Positions 59,801 through 64,000 are shown, counted from the stretch's first letter. The stretch is 64,000 bases of DNA from Stomorhina lunata (GCA_933228675.1 OW121742.1:110785601-110849600), one strand, 5' to 3'. Numbers and translations: made by a program. Notes: a model not told the origin generated them from the letters alone.

Positions 59801-61199
59801 GAGGTCCTATGCTCCACTGCGAGTCCAGTATAAAAGAAGAAGAATATCTCTTTTTAGTGATAAAATTGATCAAATATCACAAGTTTCGCTTTATATGTCA
59901 GTAAAATTATTTGACTAGACTTGAATACTTCATCATTCCAGACACAAACATTTAGTTATTACCTTCATTATCTCAGTTAAAAGCTTTTTTTTTACAGATT
60001 TCAAAAATTTGCATAATAATTCATTGAAATTACAAAACCACACACTTGGCTATGGTCTGGTTTAGTTGATTAACTGTCAAACCAAAGTGACATATTGTTA
60101 TTTTTTTTTTTTTTTTTTTGTTAAATGGGCAACATTGGCCACTCTCAAATCTGGCCATCAAAAAAAGTAAAGCAAAATAAATTAATAACATGAGAAAAAA
60201 AAAATGCAACACTGGTTGTCTGTCTGTGTAACTCAAACTAAATTGATATCCTTTCGAAATAATAATTTCATGGCTTTGGGCTGCCTTACTTTAAGGCTGT
60301 ATGTAAAGTGTTACCCTATCAAATGATAAAAGCCTGAACATTTATTTTTAAATGGACTCTATTAACCAAAAAAACGAAAGAAAATTTAAAACTAGTTCAT
60401 GTTTCAATTTTTTTTTTTTTGCCTTCACTGTCCAAAGACAACAAATTATTTCAACAAGTCTCTGTTTAAGACGTCTACTTCACTTCACTTCACTTCGTTC
60501 TCTGCATGTGCTAAAAAGGCGTTTGCCACGGCTTGCCAAATGTCTAAGGAGCGTCGAGCAAATGTTTGTGACAAGGCAAGTTGTAAGTTGCTCCGTTGGT
60601 TGTTTGTTACAAGTATTAACTTAAAACCTCAAACGTTTGCCTGAACAAATTTCAAGTAGTTTTGCGATCATTAATCAGTTTTATAGCCTGTTTCACGATT
60701 TCGAAAGAAAATCTACTCGAAAGAATGTGAGTAACTCGAATTCGAATTAATTTTGGTTTCACTATTTCGAAGCCTTTCGTTCGTTTCTATTCGAAAGCAA
60801 AATATCAAGTGACTCATTTTGACATTTGCTTTCGTATTGCTGGTAACTTGTTCGAAATAGTGAAACAGAAATTTGTATGAAAATACTTACGTTTTCTTTC
60901 GACTTGTTTTTCGACTTATCTTTCGCATAAAATAAAGTTAGTGAAACCAAAAACATATTTCTTTCGTATATGATAAGAAAGAAAGCTTTCGTTCGAGATC
61001 GTGGAACAGGCCATTAATGTCAGTTTAACCGAAAGAAAAAAAGTTTTCAAAAATTGAAATACTTTATCTCTTACAAAAAACAGAGATTTAATTTGCTTAC
61101 ATTTAATCTTGGAACCGAAAGTCAGATCAAGTTTTCTACTTACATTTTCACATGAGGTCCTACACGAACCGAAGACTTCATTACAGCAATTGTAGAAAT
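5053..61199 (-). CDS. Reck: RECK, GPI-anchored protease inhibitor, nearly complete seven-exon gene (5' end missing)
   Basis: Seven minus-strand exons splice in phase into about 944 residues ending in a stop at 5053. Order of domains: five CC-containing cysteine repeats (CC at about residues 4, 71, 118, 182 and 266), a middle cysteine-rich region containing TNFNNRPTELFRSC, a region with LGEAS and HGTSF motifs, then one clear Kazal domain (about 600-640), two weaker Kazal-like domains (about 685-757), the IIPPGACCPICAG motif and a hydrophobic C-terminal tail. This is the known RECK architecture, and vertebrate RECK is of similar length. In vertebrates RECK is a cell-surface, GPI-anchored inhibitor of matrix metalloproteinases and a Wnt7 co-receptor; the fly role is inferred only from the family. 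The signal peptide exon is not in the window. Introns from 3' to 5' are 65, 1360, 61, 2480, 3849 and about 45,495 bp, the four larger ones filled with repeats. Confidence 0.95.
5918..6184 (-). CDS. Reck: RECK exon, first Kazal domain
   Basis: A 267-bp exon with acceptor TTATTTTACAG and donor GTAAGT. It encodes a clear Kazal domain: CNCPTHYVPVCGSNGRTY followed by PSLCIARCLGVQ and EYGAC, then a cysteine-rich linker PCTPGTYHCPAGTQCLPQ. Kazal domains are serine-protease-inhibitor folds; in RECK they lie in the second half of the protein. Confidence 0.95.
6200..7120. repeat. minisatellite, unit about 30 bp (CTATAAAGATCTACGATTGG)
   Basis: Roughly 20-25 degenerate tandem copies built on CTATAAAGATCTACGATTGG plus AACTTAGACT, inside the 1360-bp RECK intron; the regular part is about 6415-7110. 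Flanking parts (6205-6400 and 7310-7480) carry the TTTTGTTCTCAATAAA motif seen in the 3' flank array. Confidence 0.85.
7121..7544. other. rest of RECK intron with degenerate repeat modules
   Basis: AT-rich intron with scattered TTTTGTTCTCAATAAA and CTACGATTGAAA modules related to the adjoining minisatellite. No exon seen. Confidence 0.5.
7545..8777 (-). CDS. Reck: RECK large central exon (fourth and fifth cysteine repeats, central cysteine-rich region)
   Basis: A 1233-bp exon of 410 whole codons plus a split codon at each end. Acceptor CTTCCAAACTAG, donor GTGTGT. It starts YLPCCDFSDNENCRNTC (fourth CC repeat), continues with DGAKLHCCEKA (fifth CC repeat) and the strongly conserved CTNFNNRPTELFRSC, then WKAIACVLQIKPC, an EGF-like stretch (HPCNASEVCLP), CALGEASNYLVPFG and HGTSFYLECNLCTC. 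The donor is less typical than the others (G|GTGTGT), but the next exon continues the Kazal domain in phase. Confidence 0.95.
8839..8986 (-). CDS. Reck: RECK exon, third/fourth cysteine repeat linker
   Basis: A 148-bp exon with acceptor TTCTTTCAG and donor GTAAGT. It reads TCRDIFEPHT at its start and LHEMCGEKNADVLQCVKN further on, 49 codons plus one base. The pattern matches the part of RECK that leads into the fourth CC repeat. The next intron is only 61 bp. Confidence 0.92.
9035..9426. repeat. degenerate copies of the 30-bp minisatellite
   Basis: Within the 2480-bp RECK intron: CTATAAAGATCTACGATTGA, CTATAAGGAGCTACGATT and related copies, interspersed with TTTGTTCTCAATAAA. It is the same family as 6.4-7.1 kb, in a different intron. 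Confidence 0.7.
9427..11330 (+). repeat. 11-bp satellite array 1, (AGTTCTAGTTC)n
   Basis: About 1.9 kb, near 170 copies of AGTTCTAGTTC, almost without variation from 9478 to 11230 and decaying at both edges. Rare variants are CATTTC and TACTTC. Each unit carries TAG, so no frame stays open. It lies in the RECK intron between exons 8986 and 11467 and ends about 140 bp from the latter. Confidence 0.97.
11467..11678 (-). CDS. Reck: RECK exon, second and third cysteine repeats
   Basis: A 212-bp exon: two bases completing an Ala codon, then 70 codons ending in phase 0. Acceptor ATTAATTACAG, donor GTAAAC. It holds two CC motifs (RRCCALG and DRCCGNA) with the alternating cysteine pattern of the RECK N-terminal repeats. 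It sits between two satellite-bearing introns, about 140 bp from the end of the 9.4-11.3 kb array. Confidence 0.93.
11679..12981. other. unique part of RECK intron
   Basis: Mostly non-repetitive AT-rich intron DNA with a short (TC)n run near 12137-12160. It contains open frames on the minus strand but nothing with a recognisable domain. Confidence 0.5.
12982..15495 (+). repeat. 11-bp satellite array 2, (AGTTCTAGTTC)n
   Basis: About 2.5 kb of the same unit in the same orientation as array 1. Variants cluster at 13910-14080, 14450-14515 and 15145-15480. The segment AGTTGAGATCTA followed by TAGTTCTAGTGCAG occurs at about 14066 and again at about 14485, a sign of an internal duplication of about 420 bp. 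The right edge is about 35 bp from the donor side of RECK exon 15528-15648. Confidence 0.97.
15528..15648 (-). CDS. Reck: RECK exon, second half of first cysteine repeat
   Basis: A 121-bp exon with acceptor TTTATTTTTCAG and donor GTAAGA. It reads 40 codons in phase 0 plus one leftover base. It contains KKYCPSMQLEFWSCMNKTLE, which corresponds to the conserved YCP..M.E.W.CMN segment of RECK. The donor end lies only about 35 bp from the edge of an 11-bp satellite array, so satellite growth has come very close to the splice site. Confidence 0.93.
15800..16071. mobile_element. non-LTR retrotransposon 3' fragments, head to head
   Basis: From about 15850 on the plus strand, GGCCACACACTTCGAAGGCC and ACATTGCTCGACAAGCGCTT match the C-terminal coding region of the non-LTR copy at 58.7-59.3 kb, running to the tail GGGAGTCAAGGATAACAGAA at about 16066. 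Just before it (15808-15845), CTCCGCATCAATGGACGTT matches the same element in the other orientation. The reading frame is broken. Confidence 0.65.
16072..17352. other. unique intron DNA
   Basis: AT-rich with short TTATT runs. No exon or repeat family recognised. Confidence 0.5.
17353..23387 (-). repeat. 11-bp satellite array 3, inverted, (GAACTAGAACT/A)n
   Basis: About 6.0 kb, near 550 copies, the reverse complement of arrays 1 and 2. Two unit variants form blocks: GAACTAGAACT, and GAACTAGAACA at about 18551-19564 and 20622-21764 (plus a small block near 17390-17470). The GAACA variant does not occur in arrays 1 and 2. Rare units with GAAGTAG and TAGGACT mark 20397, 20517, 23201 and 23333. 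The array lies wholly in the 45-kb RECK intron. Confidence 0.97.
23388..24614. other. unique intron DNA
   Basis: AT-rich sequence with no recognised gene or repeat family between the satellite and the first mariner copy. Confidence 0.5.
24617..25920 (-). mobile_element. mariner-like transposon, copy 1 (full length, inactive)
   Basis: A 1304-bp element with terminal inverted repeats of about 30 bp sharing GGTATAGAACTT, flanked by TA on both sides (24615-24616 and 25921-25922), the normal mariner/Tc1 target duplication. It contains one transposase gene on the minus strand that is frameshifted. The ends begin ATGGGTG and TCGGGTG, so the outer bases of the two repeats differ. Confidence 0.93.
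24724..25808 (-). pseudogene. mariner-family transposase, frameshifted
   Basis: The start is the ATG at 25808 (MNRLTKEQRLQIVQIYF), followed by a helix-turn-helix region typical of mariner DNA-binding domains. A small deletion near 25452 breaks the frame after KDLGLRPY and creates a stop; the rest continues in another frame from IQLVQELKPRDH. The catalytic core shows FSNEAHF, QQDGATCHTAH and SCDLTPLDYFLWG. The first position expected to be Asp is Asn here, so this copy would be inactive even without the frameshift. The second and third Asp are separated by 41 residues. Confidence 0.9.
25921..26210. other. unique intron DNA
   Basis: AT-rich with a T run and short CATT repeats near 26107-26125. 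Nothing recognised. Confidence 0.4.
26211..30350 (+). repeat. degenerate AGTCTGAG/GATCAGACT repeat region with about 285-bp tandem copies
   Basis: Built from words such as TAGTCTGAGGAT, GTTGATCAGACT and GACTCTAGTTTGAGATC. Between about 26920 and 28100 there are four clear tandem copies of about 285 bp, each with CTTAAGTCTGAGGATCACAC, GGTATTGGCTTGTTTTCCGA, TTACTCTGACGTTAACACTT, ACGTAAGGAATCAGCTGACG and GCCAGTGTTTCATATTATT. Beyond that the copies are diverged. No coding capacity recognised. Confidence 0.8.
30351..32021. other. AT-rich intron with one short duplication
   Basis: At 30543-30760 a segment with TTCTCTTACGTTAGAGTAAT and ACTTACGTTAGAGTAAAGGG occurs twice. The rest is unique AT-rich DNA. 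Confidence 0.5.
32024..33327 (+). mobile_element. mariner-like transposon, copy 2 (full length, inactive)
   Basis: 1304 bp, the same length and family as copy 1 but in the opposite orientation, 6.1 kb away. The left end begins TCGGGTG after TA (32022-32023); the right end TACCCAT is followed by TT, so the target duplication on that side has lost one base to mutation or the end is altered. It carries a transposase gene on the plus strand broken by a different lesion from copy 1. Confidence 0.92.
32140..33221 (+). pseudogene. mariner-family transposase, frameshifted
   Basis: The ATG at 32140 gives MNRLTKEQRLQIVQIYF. Near 32440 a 4-bp deletion relative to copy 1 shifts the frame just after QQLELC; the original frame resumes in the overlapping open frame ILRKNLGLRPYKIQLVQEL and runs to the stop at 33219-33221. 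Unlike copy 1 it keeps the first catalytic Asp (FSDEAHF), and it also has QQDGATCHTAH and LTPLDYFLWGYV. The D-to-D spacing of 41 residues in the second half is longer than the 34 of classical mariner (Mos1). Confidence 0.9.
33328..35990 (-). repeat. degenerate ATCCTCAGACTAGAG repeat region, inverted relative to 26-30 kb
   Basis: Words such as GATCCTCAGAC, TAGAGTCTGA and AAAGTCTGAT recur through this stretch. They are the reverse complement of the words at 26-30 kb; for example ACTAGAGATGATCTTCGGAA at about 33993 corresponds to the reverse complement of a part of the 285-bp unit. Copies are too diverged to define one unit length. Confidence 0.65.
35990..38300. repeat. tandem repeat, unit about 155 bp, about 15 copies
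   Basis: Each copy has GAGTGATCCTCAGATTCGAT, TATAATCCTGATATTAGATT, CTCAGATTAGCATCTGACAA, AAGTCTGTTACTCAGAATAA, CCTCTAAATCTTAGTCTATT, CATTAGACTAGAGTCTGAAC and AAAAAGTATAGTTTGATCTT. Copies fall near 36110, 36268, 36424, 36580, 36735, 36890, 37045, 37200, 37356, 37510, 37667, 37820, 37975 and 38135. It is derived from the same word pool as the neighbouring region, but much more regular. Confidence 0.9.
38301..39830. other. unique intron DNA with one perfect-type palindrome
   Basis: AT-rich spacer between two tandem families. Apart from the fold-back at 39040-39130 nothing is recognised. Confidence 0.5.
39040..39130. repeat. 91-bp fold-back palindrome
   Basis: GCGATTTTGAACATAAAAAT at the left is matched by its exact reverse complement at the right, and the arms (about 38 bp) extend through TGTTAGAAAAAT with only one or two differences around a loop of about 12 bases. 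Short non-autonomous element or local snap-back duplication. Confidence 0.8.
39830..45290. repeat. tandem repeat, unit about 190 bp, with higher-order copies
   Basis: Each unit carries TAGACCATCTGGAATTCTAC, GTGGAACCATCAAACTTAGC, GTTTGGATTCGAGGTGTTTG, TGCTTTATCGACCATATCTC, TGTTATTTATGGACCGATTT and TAATAAAGATAATCTAGAAA. About 25 copies. 39950-40900 is repeated at 40905-41860, giving a higher-order unit of about 950 bp (five units). Between 42.1 and 45.2 kb another set, marked by CTTAGACCAACGGATTTCTT and GTTCTGCATTGAGCATATCT, recurs about every 780 bp. Open frames inside are short and chance. Confidence 0.9.
45291..46305. other. unique intron DNA
   Basis: AT-rich, with T-rich runs. No gene or repeat recognised. 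Confidence 0.5.
46310..47010. repeat. 21-bp satellite with palindromic core TTTTCTATAGAAAA
   Basis: About 32 nearly identical copies of ACTTACTTTTTCTATAGAAAA. As 21 is a multiple of three, one minus-strand frame stays open and would read KSKFFYR repeated, but there is no sign that it is translated. The unit is related to the 22-bp array at 61.6-64 kb by the shared palindrome. Confidence 0.97.
47011..47045. repeat. perfect 17-bp-arm hairpin at the end of the 21-bp array
   Basis: TTTTGAGTACAAGTAAA, one base, then its exact reverse complement. It abuts the last unit of the 21-bp array directly. It may be the boundary of an insertion or an extrusion-prone site. Confidence 0.85.
47046..48060. other. 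mostly unique DNA with one retrotransposon tail fragment
   Basis: At about 47328-47370, CCTATGCTCCACTGGGAGTC followed by AAGG.AAGCAGAAGAAGAA matches the 3' tail of the non-LTR element at 58.7 kb. The rest is unique AT-rich DNA. Confidence 0.5.
48060..50215. repeat. tandem repeat, unit about 390 bp in alternating subtypes (786-bp higher-order unit)
   Basis: CAACGGGATGACCTTA recurs at about 48078, 48432, 48822, 49207, 49606 and 49995. Units alternate between a subtype with GGCTCTACATAAGTTTAAGG and one with TTTTAAGTTTAAGGATTCCA, so the real period is near 786 bp. Other marks are GGCAATGCCTCCGGTAATGT, TCTCAGCTGCATCCGATTCT and AACCGGTTTTGATGATTGGC. The two short open frames at 48950 and 49736 are copies of one repeat. 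Confidence 0.9.
50395..51190. repeat. tandem repeat, unit about 133 bp, about six copies
   Basis: Units contain GAAGACTCGACCTATACCAA, GAAGACCAGGTCATCAGTGT, CAGACTGGGTCTAGGAAATA, GACTAATACTATACCAAGAA and TTAAAGAGATGATATGTCTT. The first three are most alike; the last is truncated. Open frames of about 70 codons follow the repeat and are not credible genes. Confidence 0.9.
51191..51640. other. unique intron DNA
   Basis: No repeat or gene recognised between the 133-bp family and the decayed mariner. Confidence 0.4.
51640..52625 (-). mobile_element. decayed mariner-like transposon, a different lineage, with internal duplication
   Basis: Minus-strand translation gives fragments of the same type of transposase: GVIGPYFFENDNE, PLYPEKVTVW and SCDLTPLDFVLWGYA, in several frames with stops. 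It differs at many positions from the two copies at 24.6 and 32.0 kb. A 133-bp segment with the C-terminal coding part (51661-51792) is repeated at 51794-51922. The right end retains AGTTCTATACTT, similar to the terminal repeat of the other copies. Confidence 0.8.
52626..53570. other. AT-rich intron with a short 20-bp repeat
   Basis: At 52985-53040, CACACTTTTTCTCCCTCTTC occurs about three times in tandem. The remainder is unique. Confidence 0.5.
53570..55900. repeat. tandem/nested repeat family with GAAGCTCTTCTTCACAAAGA modules
   Basis: Several copies of a module of about 250-450 bp: GTATTGTAGAAGCTCTTCTT, AAAGATTTGGTTGTTTTTGT, AACAAGATTCTTACGAATCC, GAGGCGCTTTGCTTGGTTTT, GTGATAGGGAGATTCCCTGA, ATCTTAAAGAGATCGAAATG and GAGGTATACAATTTTTGCAC. 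Copies are rearranged and truncated. It encloses the long hairpin at 54361-54722. Diverged modules continue to about 56060 and 56600-56760. Confidence 0.85.
54361..54722. repeat. near-perfect long hairpin, two 177-bp arms, 8-base loop
   Basis: Left arm 54361-54537 starts GTTTTGTGATAGGGAGATTC; right arm 54546-54722 is its reverse complement with only two mismatches that I can find. The loop is CTGAAATA. The neighbouring copies of the same module are far more diverged, so the inversion is recent. In RNA it would form a stem of 177 pairs. Confidence 0.95.
56335..56600 (+). mobile_element. non-LTR retrotransposon 3' fragment
   Basis: AGGCCACACACTTCGAAGGC, ACATTGCTCGACAATCGTTC and the tail GAGTCAAGGATAACAGAAGA match the C-terminal coding end and 3' tail of the element at 58.7-59.3 kb, in plus orientation. 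The frame is broken. Confidence 0.65.
57040..57250 (+). mobile_element. degenerate non-LTR ORF2 C-terminal fragment
   Basis: Plus-strand sequence AGGAGGATAAGTTCATAAAA and ACATCATCTCTGCATACAGT is a diverged copy of the cysteine-histidine segment repeated at 57.7-58.5 kb. Confidence 0.45.
57570..57665 (+). mobile_element. non-LTR retrotransposon 3' tail fragment
   Basis: TAATGAATGAAACCAATTAA then CTACTGGGAGTCAAGGATAA and a GAA-rich end, the same tail as at 15.9, 56.3, 58.7 and 59.8 kb. Confidence 0.6.
57710..58570 (+). mobile_element. tandem copies of a non-LTR retrotransposon ORF2 C-terminus
   Basis: Four to five copies of a segment of about 200-260 bp. Translation gives CFCGSCFIEQEDEFVTHH, SYSRELICGVLGDL and, in the last copy, LTDIDIGRLKSFLK followed by a stop. 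The C..C...E.DE..HH.L.....R....LGD pattern and the terminal I.RLLSFLK-like end are what Jockey/I-type non-LTR ORF2 proteins have after the RNase H region. Only the last copy has the natural end, so the earlier copies arose by tandem duplication of the element's end. Frames are broken between copies. Confidence 0.7.
58690..59370 (-). pseudogene. non-LTR retrotransposon reverse transcriptase C-terminal remnant
   Basis: Reading the minus strand: KTKIMPVGYG, IECIGNFHYLGSLVSTK, GDIESRINRAKSALDILR, TKLQVYNSNVKSILYYSC, then after a frame break KWRWIGHTLRRPNSNIARQA and LRWNPEEAAV, ending in a GAAGAAGAA tail at about 58690. FHYLGS followed by SRI.KA and the WRWIGHTLRR motif are characteristic of the C-terminal part of CR1/RTE-type non-LTR elements. 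The 5' part is missing, as is usual for such insertions. Confidence 0.8.
59630..59855 (+). mobile_element. non-LTR retrotransposon 3' fragment
   Basis: CCTGATATTAAAAGAGGACG to GAATGAAACCAATTGAGGTC, CTATGCTCCACTGCGAGTCC and a GAA-rich end. Same tail family, plus orientation, extending further 5' than some of the others. Confidence 0.6.
59856..60683. other. AT-rich intron, nothing recognised
   Basis: Contains T runs near 60100-60120 and 60410. Open frames on both strands are short and without recognisable domains. Confidence 0.5.
60684..61015. mobile_element. MITE with TTCGAA-rich terminal inverted repeats
   Basis: Ends GCCTGTTTCACGATTTCGAA and the reverse complement of TTCGAGATCGTGGAACAGGC face each other across about 330 bp; an inner pair, TTTCACTATTTCGAA and TTCGAAATAGTGAAA, is also inverted. 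No coding capacity. Similar sequence (ATTAAT..CAGTTTTA) on both sides may be a target duplication or part of the ends. It lies 129 bp downstream of the donor of RECK exon 61144-61199. Confidence 0.75.
61144..61199 (-). CDS. Reck: RECK exon, first cysteine repeat (N-terminal part)
   Basis: A 56-bp internal exon. The acceptor reads TTAATTACAG and the donor GTAAGT. It begins with two bases of a split codon, then 18 codons giving FYNCCNEVFGSCRTSCEN, which fits the first CC repeat of RECK. It ends in phase 0, exactly the phase needed by the exon at 15648. There is no initiator Met or signal peptide, so at least one more exon lies to the right of the window. Because it is short and 45 kb from the next exon, an automatic annotation could easily miss it. 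Confidence 0.85.
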
Positions 61200-61645
61200 C
61201 TGTAATTAAAGAAAACATTTAAACAAATTAATTATTGGAAATAAGAATTTTGATTTAGGTTTCCTGAAAAGAGTTATTAAGTTTTTAGATATTTTCTTGA
61301 TTAAAACATTATTCATCATTTTTATAAATTGCTACCCTTCCCTGCCCAACCCTTCTTTCTTCTGAAAACCCCATCAACTTCTTCTTCTCGTCCTTTCCTA
61401 CCTAGAGATCGATCATTGGGATCCTCTTTAAAGAAGTTTGCCCTAACATGTGTTTCGATTTGAAAATGAACTTATAACGAACTAAATATGTTGCGTCTGT
61501 AAGTATGAGCTTGAAGTGAAAAAAGATTGATGTTAGTGGATTTCTTAATTGGGCGCTACATGTTCAAAAGGTATATTAAATAATGGAAAGGCTTCAACTG
61601 CTATTCTTTACAACAAAGAAACCTACTTTTACTACCTATAGAAAA
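61200..61645. other. RECK intron upstream of the exon at 61199
   Basis: Ends in a normal acceptor next to the exon. Apart from a short C-rich patch near 61335-61400 nothing is recognised. Confidence 0.5.
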
Positions 61646-61647
61646 CT

Positions 61648-64000
61648 AAATTTTCTATAGAAAAAGTAAATTTTTCTATAGAAAAAGTAAATTTTTCTAT
61701 AGAAAAAGTAAATTTTTCTATAGAAAAATGTAAATTTTTCTATAGAAAAATGTAAATTTTTCTATAGAAAAATGTAAATTTTTCTATAGAAAAATGTAAA
61801 TTTTTCTATAGAAAAATGTAAATTTTTCTATAGAAAAATGTAAATTTTTCTATAGAAAAATGTAAATTTTTCTATAGAAAAATGTAAATTTTTCTATAGA
61901 AAAATGTAAATTTTTCTATAGAAAAATGTAAATTTTTCTATAGAAAAATGTAAATTTTTCTATAAAAAAATGTAAATTTTTCTATAGAAAAATGTAAATT
62001 TTTCTATAGAAAAATGTAAATTTTTCTTTAGAAAAATGTAAATTTTTCTATAGAAAAATGTAAATTTTTCTATAGAAAAATGTAAATTTTTCTATAGAAA
62101 AATGTAAATTTTTCTATAGAAAAATGTAAATTTTTCTATAGAAAAATGTAAATTTTTCTATAGAAAAATGTAAATTTTTCTATAGAAAAATGTAAATTTT
62201 TCTATAGAAAAATGTAAATTTTTCTATAGAAAAATGTAAATTTTTCTATAGAAAAATGTAAATTTTTCTATAGAAAAATGTAAATTTTTCTATAGAAAAA
62301 TGTAAATTTTTCTATAGAAAAATGTAAATTTTTCTATAGAAAAATATAAATTTTTCTATAGAAAAATGTAAATTTTTCTATAGAAAAATGTAAATTTTTC
62401 TATAGAAAAATGTAAATTTTTCTATAGAAAAATGTAAATTTTTCTATAGAAAAATGTAAATTTTTCTATAGAAAAATGTAAATTTTTCTATAGAAAAATG
62501 TAAATTTTTCTATAGAAAAATGTAAATTTTTCTATAGAAAAATGTAAATTTTTCTATAGAAAAATGTAAATTTTTCTATAGAAAAATGTAAATTTTTCTA
62601 TAGAAAAATGTAAATTTTTCTATAGAAAAATGTAAATTTTTCTATATAAAAATGTAAATTTTTCTATAGAAAAATGTAAATTTTTCTATAGAAAAATGTA
62701 AATTTTTCTATAGAAAAATGTAAATTTTTCTATAGAAAAATGTAAATTTTTCTATAGAAAAATGTAAATTTTTCTATAGAAAAATGTAAATTTTTCTATA
62801 GAAAAATGTAAATTTTTCTATAGAAAAATGTAAATTTTTCTATAGAAAAATGTAAATTTTTCTATAGAAAAATGTAAATTTTTCTAAAGAAAAATGTAAA
62901 TTTTTCTATAGAAAAATGTAAATTTTTCTATAGAAAAATGTAAATTTTTCTATAGAAAAATGTAAATTTTTCTATAGAAAAATGTAAATTTTTCTATAGA
63001 AAAATGTAAATTTTTCTATAGAAAAATGTAAATTTTTCTATAGAAAAATGTAAATTTTTCTATAGAAAAATGTAAGTTTTTCTATAGAAAAATGTAAGTT
63101 TTTCTATAGAAAAATGTAAGTTTTTCTATAGAAAAATGTAAGTTTTTCTATAGAAAAATGTAAGTTTTTCTATAGAAAAATGTAAGTTTTTCTATAGAAA
63201 AATGTAAGTTTTTCTATAGAAAAATGTAAGTTTTTCTATAGAAAAATTTAAGTTTTTCTATAGAAAAATGTAAGTTTTTCTATAGAAAAATGTAAGTTTT
63301 TCTATAGAAAAATGTAAGTTTTTCTATAGAAAAATGTAAGTTTTTCTATAGAAAATGTAAGTTTTTCTATAGAAAAATGTAAATTTTTCTATAAAAAAAA
63401 GGAAATACATTTTTCTATAGAAAAATTTAAATTTTTCTTTAGAAAAATTTACATTTTTCTTTAGAAAAATTTACATTTTTCTATAGAAAAATTTACATTT
63501 TTCTATAGAAAAATTTACATTTTTCTATAGAAAAATTTACATTTTTCTATAGAAAAATTTACATTTTTCTATAGAAAAATTTACATTTTTCTATAGAAAA
63601 ATTTACATTTTTCTATAGAAAAATTTACATTTTTCTATAGAAAAATTTACATTTTTCTATAGAAAAATTTACATTTTTCTATAGAAAAATTTACATTTTT
63701 CTATAGAAAAATTTACATTTTTCTTTAGAAAAATTTACATTTTTCTATAGAAAAATTTACATTTTTCTATAGAAAAATTTACATTTTTCTATAGAAAAAT
63801 TTACATTTTTCTATAGAAAAATTTACATTTTTCTATAGAAAAATTTACATTTTTCTATAGAAAAATTTACATTTTTCTATAGAAAAATTTACATTTTTCT
63901 ATAGAAAAATTTACATTTTTCTATAGAAAAATTTACATTTTTCTATAGAAAAATTTACATTTTTCTATAGAAAAATTTACATTTTTCTATAGAAAAATTT
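61648..64000. repeat. 22-bp satellite with palindromic core, orientation switch near 63.4 kb, runs off the window
   Basis: More than 100 copies of AAATTTTTCTATAGAAAAATGT. From about 63060 to 63370 the units read GTAAGTTTTT instead of GTAAATTTTT. Near 63400-63480 the flanking bases switch from ATGTAAA to TTTACAT, so units continue in the opposite orientation to the window end. Each unit holds the perfect palindrome TTTTTCTATAGAAAAA. Located in the RECK intron upstream of exon 61144-61199. Confidence 0.97.

Noticed and set aside
61648..64000. Possible telomeric or centromeric DNA at the window end
   Set aside because: The array lies within the RECK gene, between exons or upstream of one, so it is intronic in this assembly.

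Overview
This is AT-rich eukaryotic DNA from an insect, most probably a fly, and a calyptrate fly (blow fly or house fly type) is my best guess. The reasons are a RECK gene of insect type, mariner transposons, non-LTR retrotransposon ends and a large mass of simple tandem repeats. The species cannot be named from the window.

The only host gene I can support is RECK (reversion-inducing cysteine-rich protein with Kazal motifs), read on the minus strand. Seven coding exons join in phase with consensus GT-AG borders: 61199-61144, 15648-15528, 11678-11467, 8986-8839, 8777-7545, 6184-5918 and 5852-5053. Together they give about 944 residues followed by a stop, which is nearly the whole protein. Only the 5' exon or exons with the signal peptide lie beyond the right edge. 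The intron between the first two exons seen is about 45.5 kb and holds most of the window.

Layout from left to right: 0-5 kb is the 3' flank of RECK, with two fold-back elements, a ~300-bp tandem family and one dispersed repeat. 5-15.7 kb carries six RECK exons, whose introns hold a ~30-bp minisatellite and two arrays of an 11-bp satellite (9.4-11.3 and 13.0-15.5 kb). At 17.35-23.4 kb the same 11-bp satellite runs for 6 kb in the opposite orientation. Two copies of one mariner-like transposon face opposite ways at 24.6-25.9 and 32.0-33.3 kb. They sit among degenerate repeats rich in AGTCT/GATC words that also change orientation between 30 and 33.4 kb. From 34 to 51 kb there are successive tandem families with units of about 155, 190, 390 and 133 bp, plus a 21-bp array at 46.3-47.0 kb. 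From 51.6 to 59.9 kb there is a decayed third mariner, a repeat block containing an almost perfect 177-bp-arm hairpin, and tandemly amplified non-LTR retrotransposon ends. A fold-back element flanks the 61.2-kb exon, and a 22-bp palindromic satellite runs from 61.65 kb off the right edge, flipping orientation near 63.4 kb.

The recurring theme is inverted repetition inside one transcription unit: opposed satellite arrays, opposed transposons, a long hairpin and several fold-back elements, all expected to be copied into RECK pre-mRNA. That makes the intron a candidate source of double-stranded RNA and a case of satellite-driven intron growth. Both ideas are inference.
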